Assembly (NCBI GenBank): GCA_964519835.1
Contig: CAZFLD010000002.1
Location: forward strand, 81,746 to 145,745
Source of the DNA: CAZFLD01 sp964519835
GTDB taxonomy: Bacteria > Spirochaetota > Spirochaetia > DSM-27196 > CAZFLD01
Reading direction: 5' to 3'
DNA length: 64,000 nucleotides
Shown here in pieces: positions 42,198 through 50,196 of the stretch. The notes under the pieces are model-generated. The model was not told the origin of the DNA, searched no databases, and saw only the letters and a program-made list of their open reading frames with translations. A program made the translations under genes and the position numbers. How positions within the stretch are numbered: position 1 is the stretch's first letter; each line of letters begins with the position of its first letter.

Positions 42198-42874
42198 TGC
42201 TCGTCCTCGTACTCTTCGTCGATTTGTGTCTCTCGAAAGTCCGGCAGTTCGTCGTCACGCACAGGCCCGATCCGCTCCGTCTCGTGACCGTGGCCGCCGG
42301 CCGAGTGGCCGTCATCACGTCGGGGCGCGGCCGCTTGTCCGTGGCCGCCGTCCTTGCTCCCGTCGCCCTGCCCGGTTGCGGCGCCCCGGCGACGGGCCGC
42401 ATCGTCTCCACCGACTTTTTTGTCGCCGTGGGCGCGCCCGTCGCCCCTAGCGGTAGCGGTCCGATTGGCCCGAGAGAATAGTATCAGGAAGGCGATGCTT
42501 AATAAATCGAGATTGACGACGACCAACGGCAACACGACCGCATATGGGTCCACCGAAAAATCGAGACTCGGCACGCCCGGCTCGACCAGCGCGGCGGAAG
42601 CCAAAACCGCCACCCCCACTACCAGCGTCAATGCTTTTGCAAGAGCGAGGATTGGGAGGACGGCACGAAACCTGGCGTAGTCGTAGACCGCGGCCGCTAT
42701 GCCCGCGGCAACCGCGAGTTGCCCCGCCCCAAACCAGAGCAGGGAGAGCTGAGCACGAATCAGAGCTTGCGCATCAAAATAGCGAATGAGCGCCACGTAG
42801 ATTCCGCCGAGGCGTAAAAGCTCCCAAAGAAAGGCAAGAGACAGCGCGAGGCGCCGCCCGGAGGTTCGTGGCAT
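42194..42874 (-). CDS. Four-helix membrane protein with charged low-complexity tail
   Basis: 226 aa from ATG 42874. Four membrane segments (LALSLAFLWELLRLGGIYV, LLWFGAGQLAVAAGIAAAVY, AVLPILALAKALTLVVGVAVL and AVVLPLVVVNLDLLSIAFLI) are followed by a hydrophilic tail of about 85 residues rich in Gly, Asp, His and Arg. The last residues, QIDEEYEDEQ, are acidic. I do not recognise a family. The start is fixed by a TTGACG-17-TACACT promoter ending 10 nt upstream; an in-frame TTG at 42913 falls inside that promoter. It heads the operon with ParA, FapA and the Lgt-like protein and could be the membrane anchor of that system. Confidence 0.7.
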   Translation of the reverse strand: MPRTSGRRLALSLAFLWELLRLGGIYVALIRYFDAQALIRAQLSLLWFGAGQLAVAAGIAAAVYDYARFRAVLPILALAKALTLVVGVAVLASAALVEPGVPSLDFSVDPYAVVLPLVVVNLDLLSIAFLILFSRANRTATARGDGRAHGDKKVGGDDAARRRGAATGQGDGSKDGGHGQAAAPRRDDGHSAGGHGHETERIGPVRDDELPDFRETQIDEEYEDEQ

Positions 42875-42884
42875 AGCGTGAGGA

Positions 42885-42913
42885 AGTGTACGAGCCGCAG
42901 TTGCCGCCGTCAA
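42885..42913 (-). promoter_or_regulatory. Sigma-70 type promoter of the ParA-FapA operon
   Basis: On the minus strand TTGACG (42913-42908) and TACACT (42890-42885) are spaced exactly 17 bp. ATG 42874 follows 10 nt later with no Shine-Dalgarno, implying a leader of only a few bases. Confidence 0.65.
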
Positions 42914-42992
42914 CTCGCGGTCCCGTGCCGAAGCGCGGAGTCCGGCTTTTCCTGTGCTATGATTGTGGGTAGCTTATGGCGAAGGCAAACAT

Positions 42993-44423
42993 ATGAACAG
43001 GGTAAAAAAGTCAGCAACACGGTTTCACATTTTTTGGCTGGGTCTCGGATCGGTACTCTTGGCAGTGCTTCTGATTCTCTTGGTCTCGCCTCAGGTCTTT
43101 GCTCAGACCAGTACCACAGAGGAAGAGAGACGGGCACTTCAGACCTTTGAACAGGTATTTGATTTTGTCAGAAACAACTACGTCGAAGAGGTAGACCCGG
43201 AAGTGCTCCTCGAAGGGGCGCTCCGCGGGCTGTTCGAGAGCTTGGGCGATCCCCATTCGGCGTATCTCGATTCCGACGATATGCGGAGTCTCACCGACAC
43301 GACGTCCGGGGAATTCGGCGGCGTCGGCATGTATATCTCCAAACAACAACGGGATGAAATCACCGGCGAGGTCCGCGAGCGCGATTTTGTGGAGATTGTG
43401 TCCCCCATCGAAGACACTCCTGCCTATAGGGCCGGCATCCTGGCCGGCGACCTCATCGTAAGCATCGAAGAGGAGTCTACCGTCGAGCTGAGCATTGACG
43501 ACGTGGTAGACCGGCTTCGCGGAGAACCCGGGACCGAAGTCAGCATCATGGTTCGCCGCGGCGAGAACCTCGAGTTTCCCGTGACCTTGGTGCGGGATAC
43601 CATCGAAGTGCCCACGGTAAAGATGGACATGATTCGTGGCGACATCGGCTTTCTCCGGATCATTCAGTTTACGGCGCGCACAGCCGACAGGGTTCGCGAC
43701 GCGCTGGAGTACTTCGAACAGAACAACTACTCCTCCATGATTATCGATCTGCGCAGCAACCCCGGAGGGCTACTCCGGTCGGTCGTCGACGTTGCCGATC
43801 TGTTTTTCTCAGACGGTCTAATCGTTGGTACGCGTGGTCGCGTTGCCTCCGAGAACGATCGTTACATTGCAGACAGGAATCGCGAGGTTCCCACGGACAT
43901 TCCCATCGTGGTGCTTATCAACCCGGGCTCGGCATCCGCGTCTGAGATCCTTGCAGGTGCCATGAAAGACCGAGACCGGGCGCTCCTGTTGGGCGAGACA
44001 ACATACGGCAAAGGCTCGGTACAGCAAATCCGCGTTCTGGGCGACAGTGGATTCCGGTTGACGATGTCCCGGTACTACACTCCCTCCGGTGACTACATCG
44101 ACGAGGTGGGGGTAGCCCCCGACATTGAGTTTAGCGAACCGGGGCTCACGCCCGAAGAGGAAGAGTCTTATGCCCGTATTCGCAACGAAGGCCTCATCAA
44201 GGACTTTTTCGACAATGTGGCAAACCCCTCGGAGGGACAGATTACCGAGTTCGTGGAGGACCTGAGGGACGACGGCGTTGTTCTGAACTCGCGGACCATT
44301 CGCCGGATGATCAGGCAAGAGGTCGAACGGCGGAACAATGAGCCGTCGGTCTACGACTTGGATTACGATGTGATCCTGCAAGAGGCGGTGCGATTGATCG
44401 AAGAGGGAGAGGTGCGACCGTAA
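42993..44423 (+). CDS. S41-family C-terminal processing protease
   Basis: 476 aa. An N-terminal signal or anchor (WLGLGSVLLAVLLILLVSPQVFAQ) precedes the protease. A PDZ domain (VEIVSPIEDTPAYRAGILAGDLI, about 140-220) and the S41 core with IIDLRSNPGGLL, the Ser region NPGSASASEILAGAMKD and the catalytic Lys in TTYGKGSVQQI follow. CtpA-type proteases trim C-termini of periplasmic proteins. A ~90-residue tail after the core is longer than in minimal CtpA. ATG 42993 has GAAGG 7 nt upstream; TATGAT at 42958-42963 is a possible -10. It is followed by rsmE after 16 nt. Confidence 0.93.
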   Translation: MNRVKKSATRFHIFWLGLGSVLLAVLLILLVSPQVFAQTSTTEEERRALQTFEQVFDFVRNNYVEEVDPEVLLEGALRGLFESLGDPHSAYLDSDDMRSLTDTTSGEFGGVGMYISKQQRDEITGEVRERDFVEIVSPIEDTPAYRAGILAGDLIVSIEEESTVELSIDDVVDRLRGEPGTEVSIMVRRGENLEFPVTLVRDTIEVPTVKMDMIRGDIGFLRIIQFTARTADRVRDALEYFEQNNYSSMIIDLRSNPGGLLRSVVDVADLFFSDGLIVGTRGRVASENDRYIADRNREVPTDIPIVVLINPGSASASEILAGAMKDRDRALLLGETTYGKGSVQQIRVLGDSGFRLTMSRYYTPSGDYIDEVGVAPDIEFSEPGLTPEEEESYARIRNEGLIKDFFDNVANPSEGQITEFVEDLRDDGVVLNSRTIRRMIRQEVERRNNEPSVYDLDYDVILQEAVRLIEEGEVRP

Positions 44424-44439
44424 AGGTCCACGACCAGGG

Positions 44440-45195
44440 TTGAAGCAACTAGTTGTCGACCTGCCCGCCGCCACGGGAGAGAAGCTACGAATCGCCGGCA
44501 GGCAGTTCCACCACTTGCGTCACGTGCGGCGTATGGCCGTTGGAGACTCCCTTCGAGTTGTCGATGCACGGGGAGCAACCTACGACGCCGGTATCGTCGA
44601 GGTGGCGTCGGACTTTCTTACGCTTCAGATCGGCAAACAACGACAAAGCGCACCCGTCGGAGTACGGGTGGCGCTCTACGCCGCCGCCCTAAAAGGCGGC
44701 AATCTCGATTCGGTTGTTCGCCAATCGGTTGAGGTTGGCGCCGCGGAAATCGTACCGGTGATTACCGAGCGCACCGTGATTCCGGCCGCAGCCGTGCGCT
44801 CGCGGCTTGGGCGGTGGAGGCGAATTGCGGCGGAAGCCGCCGAGCAGAGCGGCTCAGCTCCGGTAGTCGTTCGTGAACCCCTCGGCCTGCAAGACATTCC
44901 GAAGGATTTTTCGGCGCAGGAGGGCGAGCTCGGGCTTGTCTTTCATGAGGATAAAGAGCTTGCGCAGGGCTCGATCCACGGCTATCTTGATCCAACCCCG
45001 AGGGGAGTGCGTGTGGTCGTCGGCCCGGAGGGCGGGTTGAGCCCGGAGGAGACCCGATTCCTTGTCGAGGCGGGGTTTGTGGCCGTACGACTGCCGCTAA
45101 ACACGCTCAGAGCTGAAACGGCGGCGATTGTGGCGTTGGCGACGGTGCTGACAATAGCGGGCGAGTGGAACAAATGGAAAAAAATCGAGTCATAG
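44440..45195 (+). CDS. rsmE: 16S rRNA m3U1498 methyltransferase
   Basis: 251 aa, SPOUT-fold methyltransferase using S-adenosylmethionine. An N-terminal PUA-like segment (GRQFHHLRHVRRMAVGDSLRVVD) is followed by the knot: ALKGGNLDSVVRQSVEVG, VVVGPEGGLSPEETRF and LPLNTLRAETAAIVALATVL. Start TTG 44440 follows a weak GGG. The 3' end overlaps the next gene by 31 bp. The gene is co-directional with the protease 16 nt upstream. Confidence 0.94.
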   Translation: MKQLVVDLPAATGEKLRIAGRQFHHLRHVRRMAVGDSLRVVDARGATYDAGIVEVASDFLTLQIGKQRQSAPVGVRVALYAAALKGGNLDSVVRQSVEVGAAEIVPVITERTVIPAAAVRSRLGRWRRIAAEAAEQSGSAPVVVREPLGLQDIPKDFSAQEGELGLVFHEDKELAQGSIHGYLDPTPRGVRVVVGPEGGLSPEETRFLVEAGFVAVRLPLNTLRAETAAIVALATVLTIAGEWNKWKKIES

Positions 45196-45935
45196 ATCGG
45201 CAACTGGTGTTGGACGTCCCGGTCGACAGCTTCTCACTCGAGGATTTGCCCTCGATCTACGCCTCAAAACTGGCCACTGCGCAAGAGCAGGGGCAGCCGG
45301 GTCAGGTCGTGTTTCTGCGACTATGGGATCTTATGCGCGCGCGTCGATCCAAGGAGTTTCGCACAATCGTAAACCGAGCCGCATTGGTGCCGCCGGTCTC
45401 GATCGGCATTTCACGTGGGGCGCGATTCCTCAAGCGGCGACCCGTCTTCCGCCAGCCCCCTTTTGACGTGCTTATCCGGCTCTTAGCCGCGGTCGAGCAG
45501 CAAAACGGGAGCCTGTATCTCCTCGGCGGAAAAAAATCGGGCCTCCATGCCGCGGAGCTCGCCCTCCGCCAGACCTTTCCCGGAGTCCGCATCGTGGGTC
45601 GTTATACCGGATACTTCGCGCCTGAGCTCGAAGAAGACATCGTAACCGCAATCAAAAAAGCCAACCCCTCGGTGCTTTTTGTGGGAAGTGGGGTGAATGG
45701 CGGAATCAAGTGGGTTGCCCGTCATCGGTCGGTGCTACCACCCTGTTTGGCCGTCTACACACCCGACGGTTTTGCTATTTTTGCAGGCAAACGACGGCGC
45801 CCATCCAAAGAATCATTCGCTCGCGGAACAGACTATTTCCCGGACTTCAGACGGCGCCCGTGGCGACTCCTCAGACTCCCGGTCTATTTCTGGTACCTGG
45901 TTCTGCTTTTAATCCACCGAATCCGCAAGAGATAG
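45165..45935 (+). CDS. WecG/TagA/CpsF-family (GT26) protein lacking catalytic residues
   Basis: 256 aa from GTG 45165 (ATG 45174 is also possible). The GT26 Rossmann core is clear: GSLYLLGGKKSGLHAAELAL, FPGVRIVGRYTGYF, INGSV-type VLFVGSGVNGGIKWVARH. The C-terminal membrane-proximal helix is PVYFWYLVLLLIHRIRKR. In active TagA enzymes a Thr near the N-terminus and an Asp in a P-D-G motif are required. The equivalent positions here read VFLRLWDLMRARR and VSIGISRGARFL, without Thr or Asp. Sugar transfer to a lipid carrier is therefore uncertain. The gene lies one base from the convergent CysRS-like stop. Confidence 0.75.
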   Translation: MEQMEKNRVIDRQLVLDVPVDSFSLEDLPSIYASKLATAQEQGQPGQVVFLRLWDLMRARRSKEFRTIVNRAALVPPVSIGISRGARFLKRRPVFRQPPFDVLIRLLAAVEQQNGSLYLLGGKKSGLHAAELALRQTFPGVRIVGRYTGYFAPELEEDIVTAIKKANPSVLFVGSGVNGGIKWVARHRSVLPPCLAVYTPDGFAIFAGKRRRPSKESFARGTDYFPDFRRRPWRLLRLPVYFWYLVLLLIHRIRKR

Positions 45936-45936
45936 C

Positions 45937-47187
45937 TTACTCGCGGACCAACACGCCCAATACCGAATCGATGCGCGTCAGAGCCGCGCGAATCCCCTCG
46001 ATCTCCCGCTTGGACGCCGACGCAGCCGGACCGATCTCATCGAGTTGATCGGAGACCGCGGAGAGCGCCCGGGCGGCACTCAGGTCGTCGTTCATGGCGT
46101 CCTCAAACGCCGCGAGGATTTTGATCCCCGAGGTTCCGTCTGCAGCGGACACCGGAGGCGCCTCGTGCGGAGAGTCAACGCCAAGGGATAAAAGATCCCC
46201 AACCAACGCCGCGGCCTTGGTGCGCACGTTTTCGAGAGCGCGAACGGTACTGTGAAATCGCTTTTCCGTGTAGTTGAGCTTCGTTCGGTAGTGGGTTGAA
46301 AACAGGAAGTGGCGCAGGTGACGGGGCTTGATATCGCCAACCAAAACATCTTCCGGATACAGGATGTTGCCGCGGCTTTTCGACATCGACCTCCCGTCAA
46401 CAACAAGATGCTCACCATGGAGGTAGAAGTTGGCGTACGTCTCTCCGGAGTATGCCTCCATAATGGCGATATTGTAGTCGTGATGACGGTAGATGTTGTC
46501 GATGCCGCCACAATTGATGTCCACGGTAGGACCGAGGTGCTTGAGTATCATAGCGGGGTCCTGGATGTTCCAGGAAGGCCGACCCTTGCCTAAAGATGTC
46601 GAGAAATTACCCTCGACCTTCTCCAGGATGCCGTATTCTTTTCCGTGCCACAGCACAAAATCGCCCAGGTTCCAGCGCCGTCCGTTGTACGTGTCCTTTT
46701 GAAACCGGACCGTCTTTTTTGGCCACCGCGACATATCAAGGCGAAAGAGCTTCCCAAAGTCTTTTTTCTTGAGGGGAGCGAAGAATATATCTTCGCCGTG
46801 CCGGTAGGCATAGCCGTCGGCCATGAGCTGTTCGATGATACGGACAGCGGCATCTACACTTGTTGTGGCACGAGGCACGTCTTTGGGAATCTCGATGCCG
46901 AGCAACCGTGTTTCTGCGAAAAAGTGATCGGCAACTTCGCCCGTGACCTCCCGGATTGTGCGTCCTTGATCAAGGGCCTCGGATATTGTCTTATCCTCGA
47001 CGTCCGTAAAATTGATGACGCGCCGGACGTCAAACCCGAGGTACTCTAAATACCGCACGAGGAGGTCCTCGTACATAAAGGTCCGGTAGTTTCCGATATG
47101 GGGCCGTCTATAGGTGGAGGGCCCACATGTGAATATCTTGACCAACGGAGGCGTTCGCGGCACGAACACTTCCTTGCCCCGACTCAT
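45937..47187 (-). CDS. Cysteinyl-tRNA synthetase-like protein with altered zinc site
   Basis: 416 aa, class I synthetase core. The HIGH motif is HIGN (H30, in RRPHIGNYRTFMYED) and the KMSKS motif is SMSKS (near 267-271). CysRS landmarks are ordered normally, but two of four zinc ligands of CysRS are changed. Cys21 (FTCGP) and the first His of the HHENE block (H235) remain. The Cys of the IECSAM block is Asp210 (IQDPAM), and the Glu of HHENE is Asn239 (HHDYN). A new Cys226 (DINCGGID) lies nearby. The C-terminal anticodon-binding part is shorter than in typical CysRS (about 460 aa). It may be a divergent CysRS or a paralogue with another task. Confidence 0.7.
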   Translation of the reverse strand: MSRGKEVFVPRTPPLVKIFTCGPSTYRRPHIGNYRTFMYEDLLVRYLEYLGFDVRRVINFTDVEDKTISEALDQGRTIREVTGEVADHFFAETRLLGIEIPKDVPRATTSVDAAVRIIEQLMADGYAYRHGEDIFFAPLKKKDFGKLFRLDMSRWPKKTVRFQKDTYNGRRWNLGDFVLWHGKEYGILEKVEGNFSTSLGKGRPSWNIQDPAMILKHLGPTVDINCGGIDNIYRHHDYNIAIMEAYSGETYANFYLHGEHLVVDGRSMSKSRGNILYPEDVLVGDIKPRHLRHFLFSTHYRTKLNYTEKRFHSTVRALENVRTKAAALVGDLLSLGVDSPHEAPPVSAADGTSGIKILAAFEDAMNDDLSAARALSAVSDQLDEIGPAASASKREIEGIRAALTRIDSVLGVLVRE

Positions 47188-47252
47188 GGTGTTGTAGAGA
47201 TGTAGAATGATTGTCCGTCCTCACGTGATAATACAGATTCGACGTTGGACCG

Positions 47253-47738
47253 TCAAAACGATCGCCCGCCCCTTTGCGTGCGGTTTTGCGCCGCGCCAAA
47301 TCCCTTGACGTACACCAGCCCAATCAAACCAAAGAGAAGTCCCGTCCCGCCGAGCACAAGCGCGCGCCCCCACAGTCCCATCGCATCCGCGACGCGGGCG
47401 TTGGTTGGGTTGTCGACGGGATAGAGGATCGCCACCTCGTCACCTACCTGGAACCTACGCGCAAGTGTGCCGTGGTCCGCTACAAATCGATACTCTGCTT
47501 GGCCGGTATTGAATTGGATCTCGGGATAGTGCATGGCGCCTGACTCCGGATCCGTGAGCGGAGCAGGATTATGCACCGTTCGGACGGCGATGACTCGCCC
47601 CTGTCCGCTAATCGCGTTGGACAAAAAGGCGGCGGTGCCCAAGACGGAGACGACACCCACTACCAGCAGAATCGCGGCAAGACCAAAAAAACCCACGGAG
47701 AAAAGCTGTCGGGTCGTGAACTTGTGACGTGTTGTCAT
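47253..47738 (-). CDS. DUF3592-like membrane protein
   Basis: 161 aa from ATG 47738. Two membrane helices (LFSVGFFGLAAILLVVGVV and ALVLGGTGLLFGLIGLVYV) flank an extracytoplasmic beta domain containing YPEIQFNTGQAEYRFVADHG and QVGDEVAILYPVDNPTNARV. That layout and the Y-P-x-x-N/D-P pattern are those of DUF3592. No function is known. TATCTT lies 6 nt before the ATG with no Shine-Dalgarno, so the transcript is probably leaderless. The CysRS-like gene follows 65 bp downstream on the same strand. Confidence 0.75.
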   Translation of the reverse strand: MTTRHKFTTRQLFSVGFFGLAAILLVVGVVSVLGTAAFLSNAISGQGRVIAVRTVHNPAPLTDPESGAMHYPEIQFNTGQAEYRFVADHGTLARRFQVGDEVAILYPVDNPTNARVADAMGLWGRALVLGGTGLLFGLIGLVYVKGFGAAQNRTQRGGRSF

Positions 47739-47781
47739 GAGAAAAAGATACAATTAGATGGAGCCGAGAGACGAGGGCCTT

Positions 47782-47789
47782 GGTATATT
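47782..47789 (+). promoter_or_regulatory. Extended -10 promoter, GTG start 6 nt downstream
   Basis: TGG-TATATT (an extended -10 of form TGnTATATT; the hexamer is 47784-47789) is followed by CCGCAA and the GTG start at 47796. No -35 and no Shine-Dalgarno are visible, so a leaderless message is inferred. Confidence 0.5.
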
Positions 47790-47795
47790 CCGCAA

Positions 47796-48479
47796 GTGGC
47801 TTCTATCCTCTGTTTACATGGCTACGGCGTTCGCAGTTGGTTCTGGGACAGGGTGTATACCGAGCTGACGCGCCGGGGTCACCGGGTGATTACGCCCGAC
47901 TTGCAGATGCGTTCGATGAGTGAGTTGATGGCGGACGTCGATCGGCTGATAACGGAAAACGCACCGTCGGTCGTTCTCGGACACAGTCTTGGGGCCGCCA
48001 TGGCGGTGCGAAACCTCGACCATCGACTAAGGGCAGCCGTCCTGCTTGCCCCTCCCGCGGCTGCACGAGCAAACTCCACGTCGGGGCTGACACTCTTTTT
48101 GCTCCGGCACCATCTGATACCACATTTTGTTCTAAGACGTCGGTTTTTCCGGACAACACAGCTGTCGGACCAGAAGCGCATCTTTGACGATGCGGTGCGC
48201 GAAACGCCGGAGCTCCAAGAGGCGGTCTTCCGGGGAGATGCATTGGTAAAAGAGCTACGGCCGGCCGACGTACCGGTTCTGGTCATCGGAAGCGAAGCCG
48301 ATGCCGTCATACCCGTAAACGAATCACGACACATCGCAGAGGCCCTCGAAGGTGAGATACACGTCTTCCCAAAGAACTTGCGAATCGGACACAACGATCT
48401 GGTTACGTCCGTCGATGGGAGCTCCAGGGTCTGCGAGCTGATCGAATCGTTTCTCGAGCGCGAGCTCGGCCGCGAGTAG
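47796..48479 (+). CDS. Alpha/beta hydrolase
   Basis: 227 aa from GTG 47796. The oxyanion region is CLHGYGVRSWFWDRV. The nucleophile elbow is GHSLGAAMAV (Ser near residue 80), the acid is the Asp in VLVIGSEADAVIPV, and the His is in LRIGHNDLVTS. All three catalytic residues are present. The lid region (LLRHHLIPHFVLRRRFFR) is hydrophobic and basic. The substrate is unknown; small ester or lactone hydrolases look like this. It diverges from the DUF3592 gene across only 57 bp and converges on the REC-EAL gene. Confidence 0.85.
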   Translation: MASILCLHGYGVRSWFWDRVYTELTRRGHRVITPDLQMRSMSELMADVDRLITENAPSVVLGHSLGAAMAVRNLDHRLRAAVLLAPPAAARANSTSGLTLFLLRHHLIPHFVLRRRFFRTTQLSDQKRIFDDAVRETPELQEAVFRGDALVKELRPADVPVLVIGSEADAVIPVNESRHIAEALEGEIHVFPKNLRIGHNDLVTSVDGSSRVCELIESFLERELGRE

Positions 48480-48506
48480 CCACGGCTCAGGCGAGGATAA
48501 AACACC

Positions 48507-50138
48507 TCATTCGAGCGGGATCGGTTTGCCAATCCTGTAGCCTTGAACAAACTCGATCTTGCGCGAGGTCAGATGATCCAGAATCTCGTCGGAATCGACA
48601 AACTCGGCGACAAGACGCATGTTTGCCGACTCCGCAAAGGACCGAATGACGTCGAGCAAATTGCTCACCACCGGATCAACACACACTCGCTGGATGATAG
48701 ACCCGTCCACCTTGAGGTAGTCCATGTTCAGATCAACAACGGTTTTGAAATTGGAGTACCCGCTTCCAAAGTCGTCAATGGCCAACGATGCACCAAAATC
48801 CCGCACCTGGTCGACGAAGTCCTTGATCAGCGAAAAGTGTTGAATTCCCTCTTGCTCGACGATCTCTAAAGTGAGTCTCCGGGCAAGATCGGGCTCCTTT
48901 GCCAATGTGTCGAGAATAAGAGCGCGGGTCTTTTCGTTTTCGATGTCGAGCACCGAGAGATTGACCGACAAACCTTCTTCGCGGCCGCGAAACACCTCGA
49001 TGCTCTTTTGCATGATTGTCCTGGTGATGTCGGGGTAGTACTTCGAGTTTTTGGCAACACGCATAAACTGCCCGGGACTCGACACCCCGCCGTCTGCGGT
49101 TTGAATCCGCGCCAGTGCTTCGTACTTCACGACCCGGCCGGTGGCAGTCTCCGCGATAGGCTGGAAATACGGAACAACCAGATTCTCACCGACCGCTTCG
49201 CGGATCCGAGCCAGCCAATAGAGATTGTCGGCAAATTCCTTTTGCGCGACCGGCACCACGTCGTCGGCAAACGCGATCCCGCCCCTGCTCGTGACAACCT
49301 TCTCAAGTGCCAACTCAGCACGTTCGAGGATTCGGTCGTCTCCAATCGCCACCACCGCGGTGTAGCCATGCCGATGGGGCACACCTTTGACCGCGCTTTC
49401 GTGCCCACTCAAGCGGTCGACTACGCTGCCGGCGCACTCCAGGGAAGAAACCCTGTCGATAGGTTCCTCGCTCTCCAAAAAGAAGCCAAAGACGCCCGGG
49501 TTTAGATGATACAGCCGGGCCGCGGGCAGTGTCTCCTCGGTCACCGCCCGCAAGAGCTCGGCGAAGGCCCGCTCCATCTCGGTGGACGCCACATCGCCAT
49601 AGAGTCGCGCCACCGCTTCCAGATCGTCTATCTTGAGCAGCAATAGCCACGGCTCGGCCGCGGTCTCTGCCAGAGCCTCACGAAATGCGGCCCGATTGGG
49701 AAGACCGGAATGGGGATTGGCGGTCGATAGAACGTACTTTCTGTTGATCAGCGAGAAGCCGAGATACGACCGCACATGCGCCAGCAACTCCAAGCGATCA
49801 AAGGGCTTGGAAACAAAGGCCATCGCACCTGCGTCGAAGGCCTGAATGCGATCTTCGGACTCGTTGAGCGCCGTCAGCATGAGGATCGGGATTCGCGCGG
49901 TCTCAGGATCGTCCTTGAGACGCCGCGTGGCTTCGAGACCGTCCATCTCCGGCATCATCAAGTCCATCAGGATCAAGTCCGGTTTCCTGCCCTGGGCAAG
50001 CTGGATCGCTTCGAGCCCATTAGTCGCCTCGATAAAGTCGTAGTCGTAGGACTTAAAGGTCGATCGGATCACCAAGCGATTCACGCGATTGTCGTCGGCG
50101 AGGAGAATAAGTGGTCGTTCTACTGATCCGCTTGGCAT
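48507..50138 (-). CDS. Response regulator with degenerate GGDEF and active EAL domain
   Basis: 543 aa. The receiver domain (1-130) has the acidic pocket (LLADDNRVN) and phosphorylation site Asp59 (LILMDLMMPEMDG), plus SKPFDRLELL. The middle domain (about 140-300) aligns with GGDEF proteins (SGLPNRAAFREAL) but has no GGDEF loop, so no cyclase activity is expected. The C-terminal EAL domain keeps KYEALARIQ, SVNLSVLDIE, LTLEIVEQEG, AIDDFGSGYS, YLKVDGSII, and FVQGYRIGKP, so c-di-GMP hydrolysis is expected. Its control by a partner kinase is inferred; no intact kinase is adjacent. ATG 50138 has TACAAA 6 nt upstream as a weak leaderless promoter. Confidence 0.92.
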   Translation of the reverse strand: MPSGSVERPLILLADDNRVNRLVIRSTFKSYDYDFIEATNGLEAIQLAQGRKPDLILMDLMMPEMDGLEATRRLKDDPETARIPILMLTALNESEDRIQAFDAGAMAFVSKPFDRLELLAHVRSYLGFSLINRKYVLSTANPHSGLPNRAAFREALAETAAEPWLLLLKIDDLEAVARLYGDVASTEMERAFAELLRAVTEETLPAARLYHLNPGVFGFFLESEEPIDRVSSLECAGSVVDRLSGHESAVKGVPHRHGYTAVVAIGDDRILERAELALEKVVTSRGGIAFADDVVPVAQKEFADNLYWLARIREAVGENLVVPYFQPIAETATGRVVKYEALARIQTADGGVSSPGQFMRVAKNSKYYPDITRTIMQKSIEVFRGREEGLSVNLSVLDIENEKTRALILDTLAKEPDLARRLTLEIVEQEGIQHFSLIKDFVDQVRDFGASLAIDDFGSGYSNFKTVVDLNMDYLKVDGSIIQRVCVDPVVSNLLDVIRSFAESANMRLVAEFVDSDEILDHLTSRKIEFVQGYRIGKPIPLE

Positions 50139-50196
50139 AATCTTTTTGTAACAGCGAGCCCTGGTTTGGTGGCGCCCTCTATTTTTTTGCGCCCCT

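Noticed and set aside
42875..42913. TTG start at 42913 for the four-helix membrane protein
   Set aside because: TTG 42913 is the first triplet of the -35 box (TTGACG). ATG 42874 lies at the correct distance after the -10.
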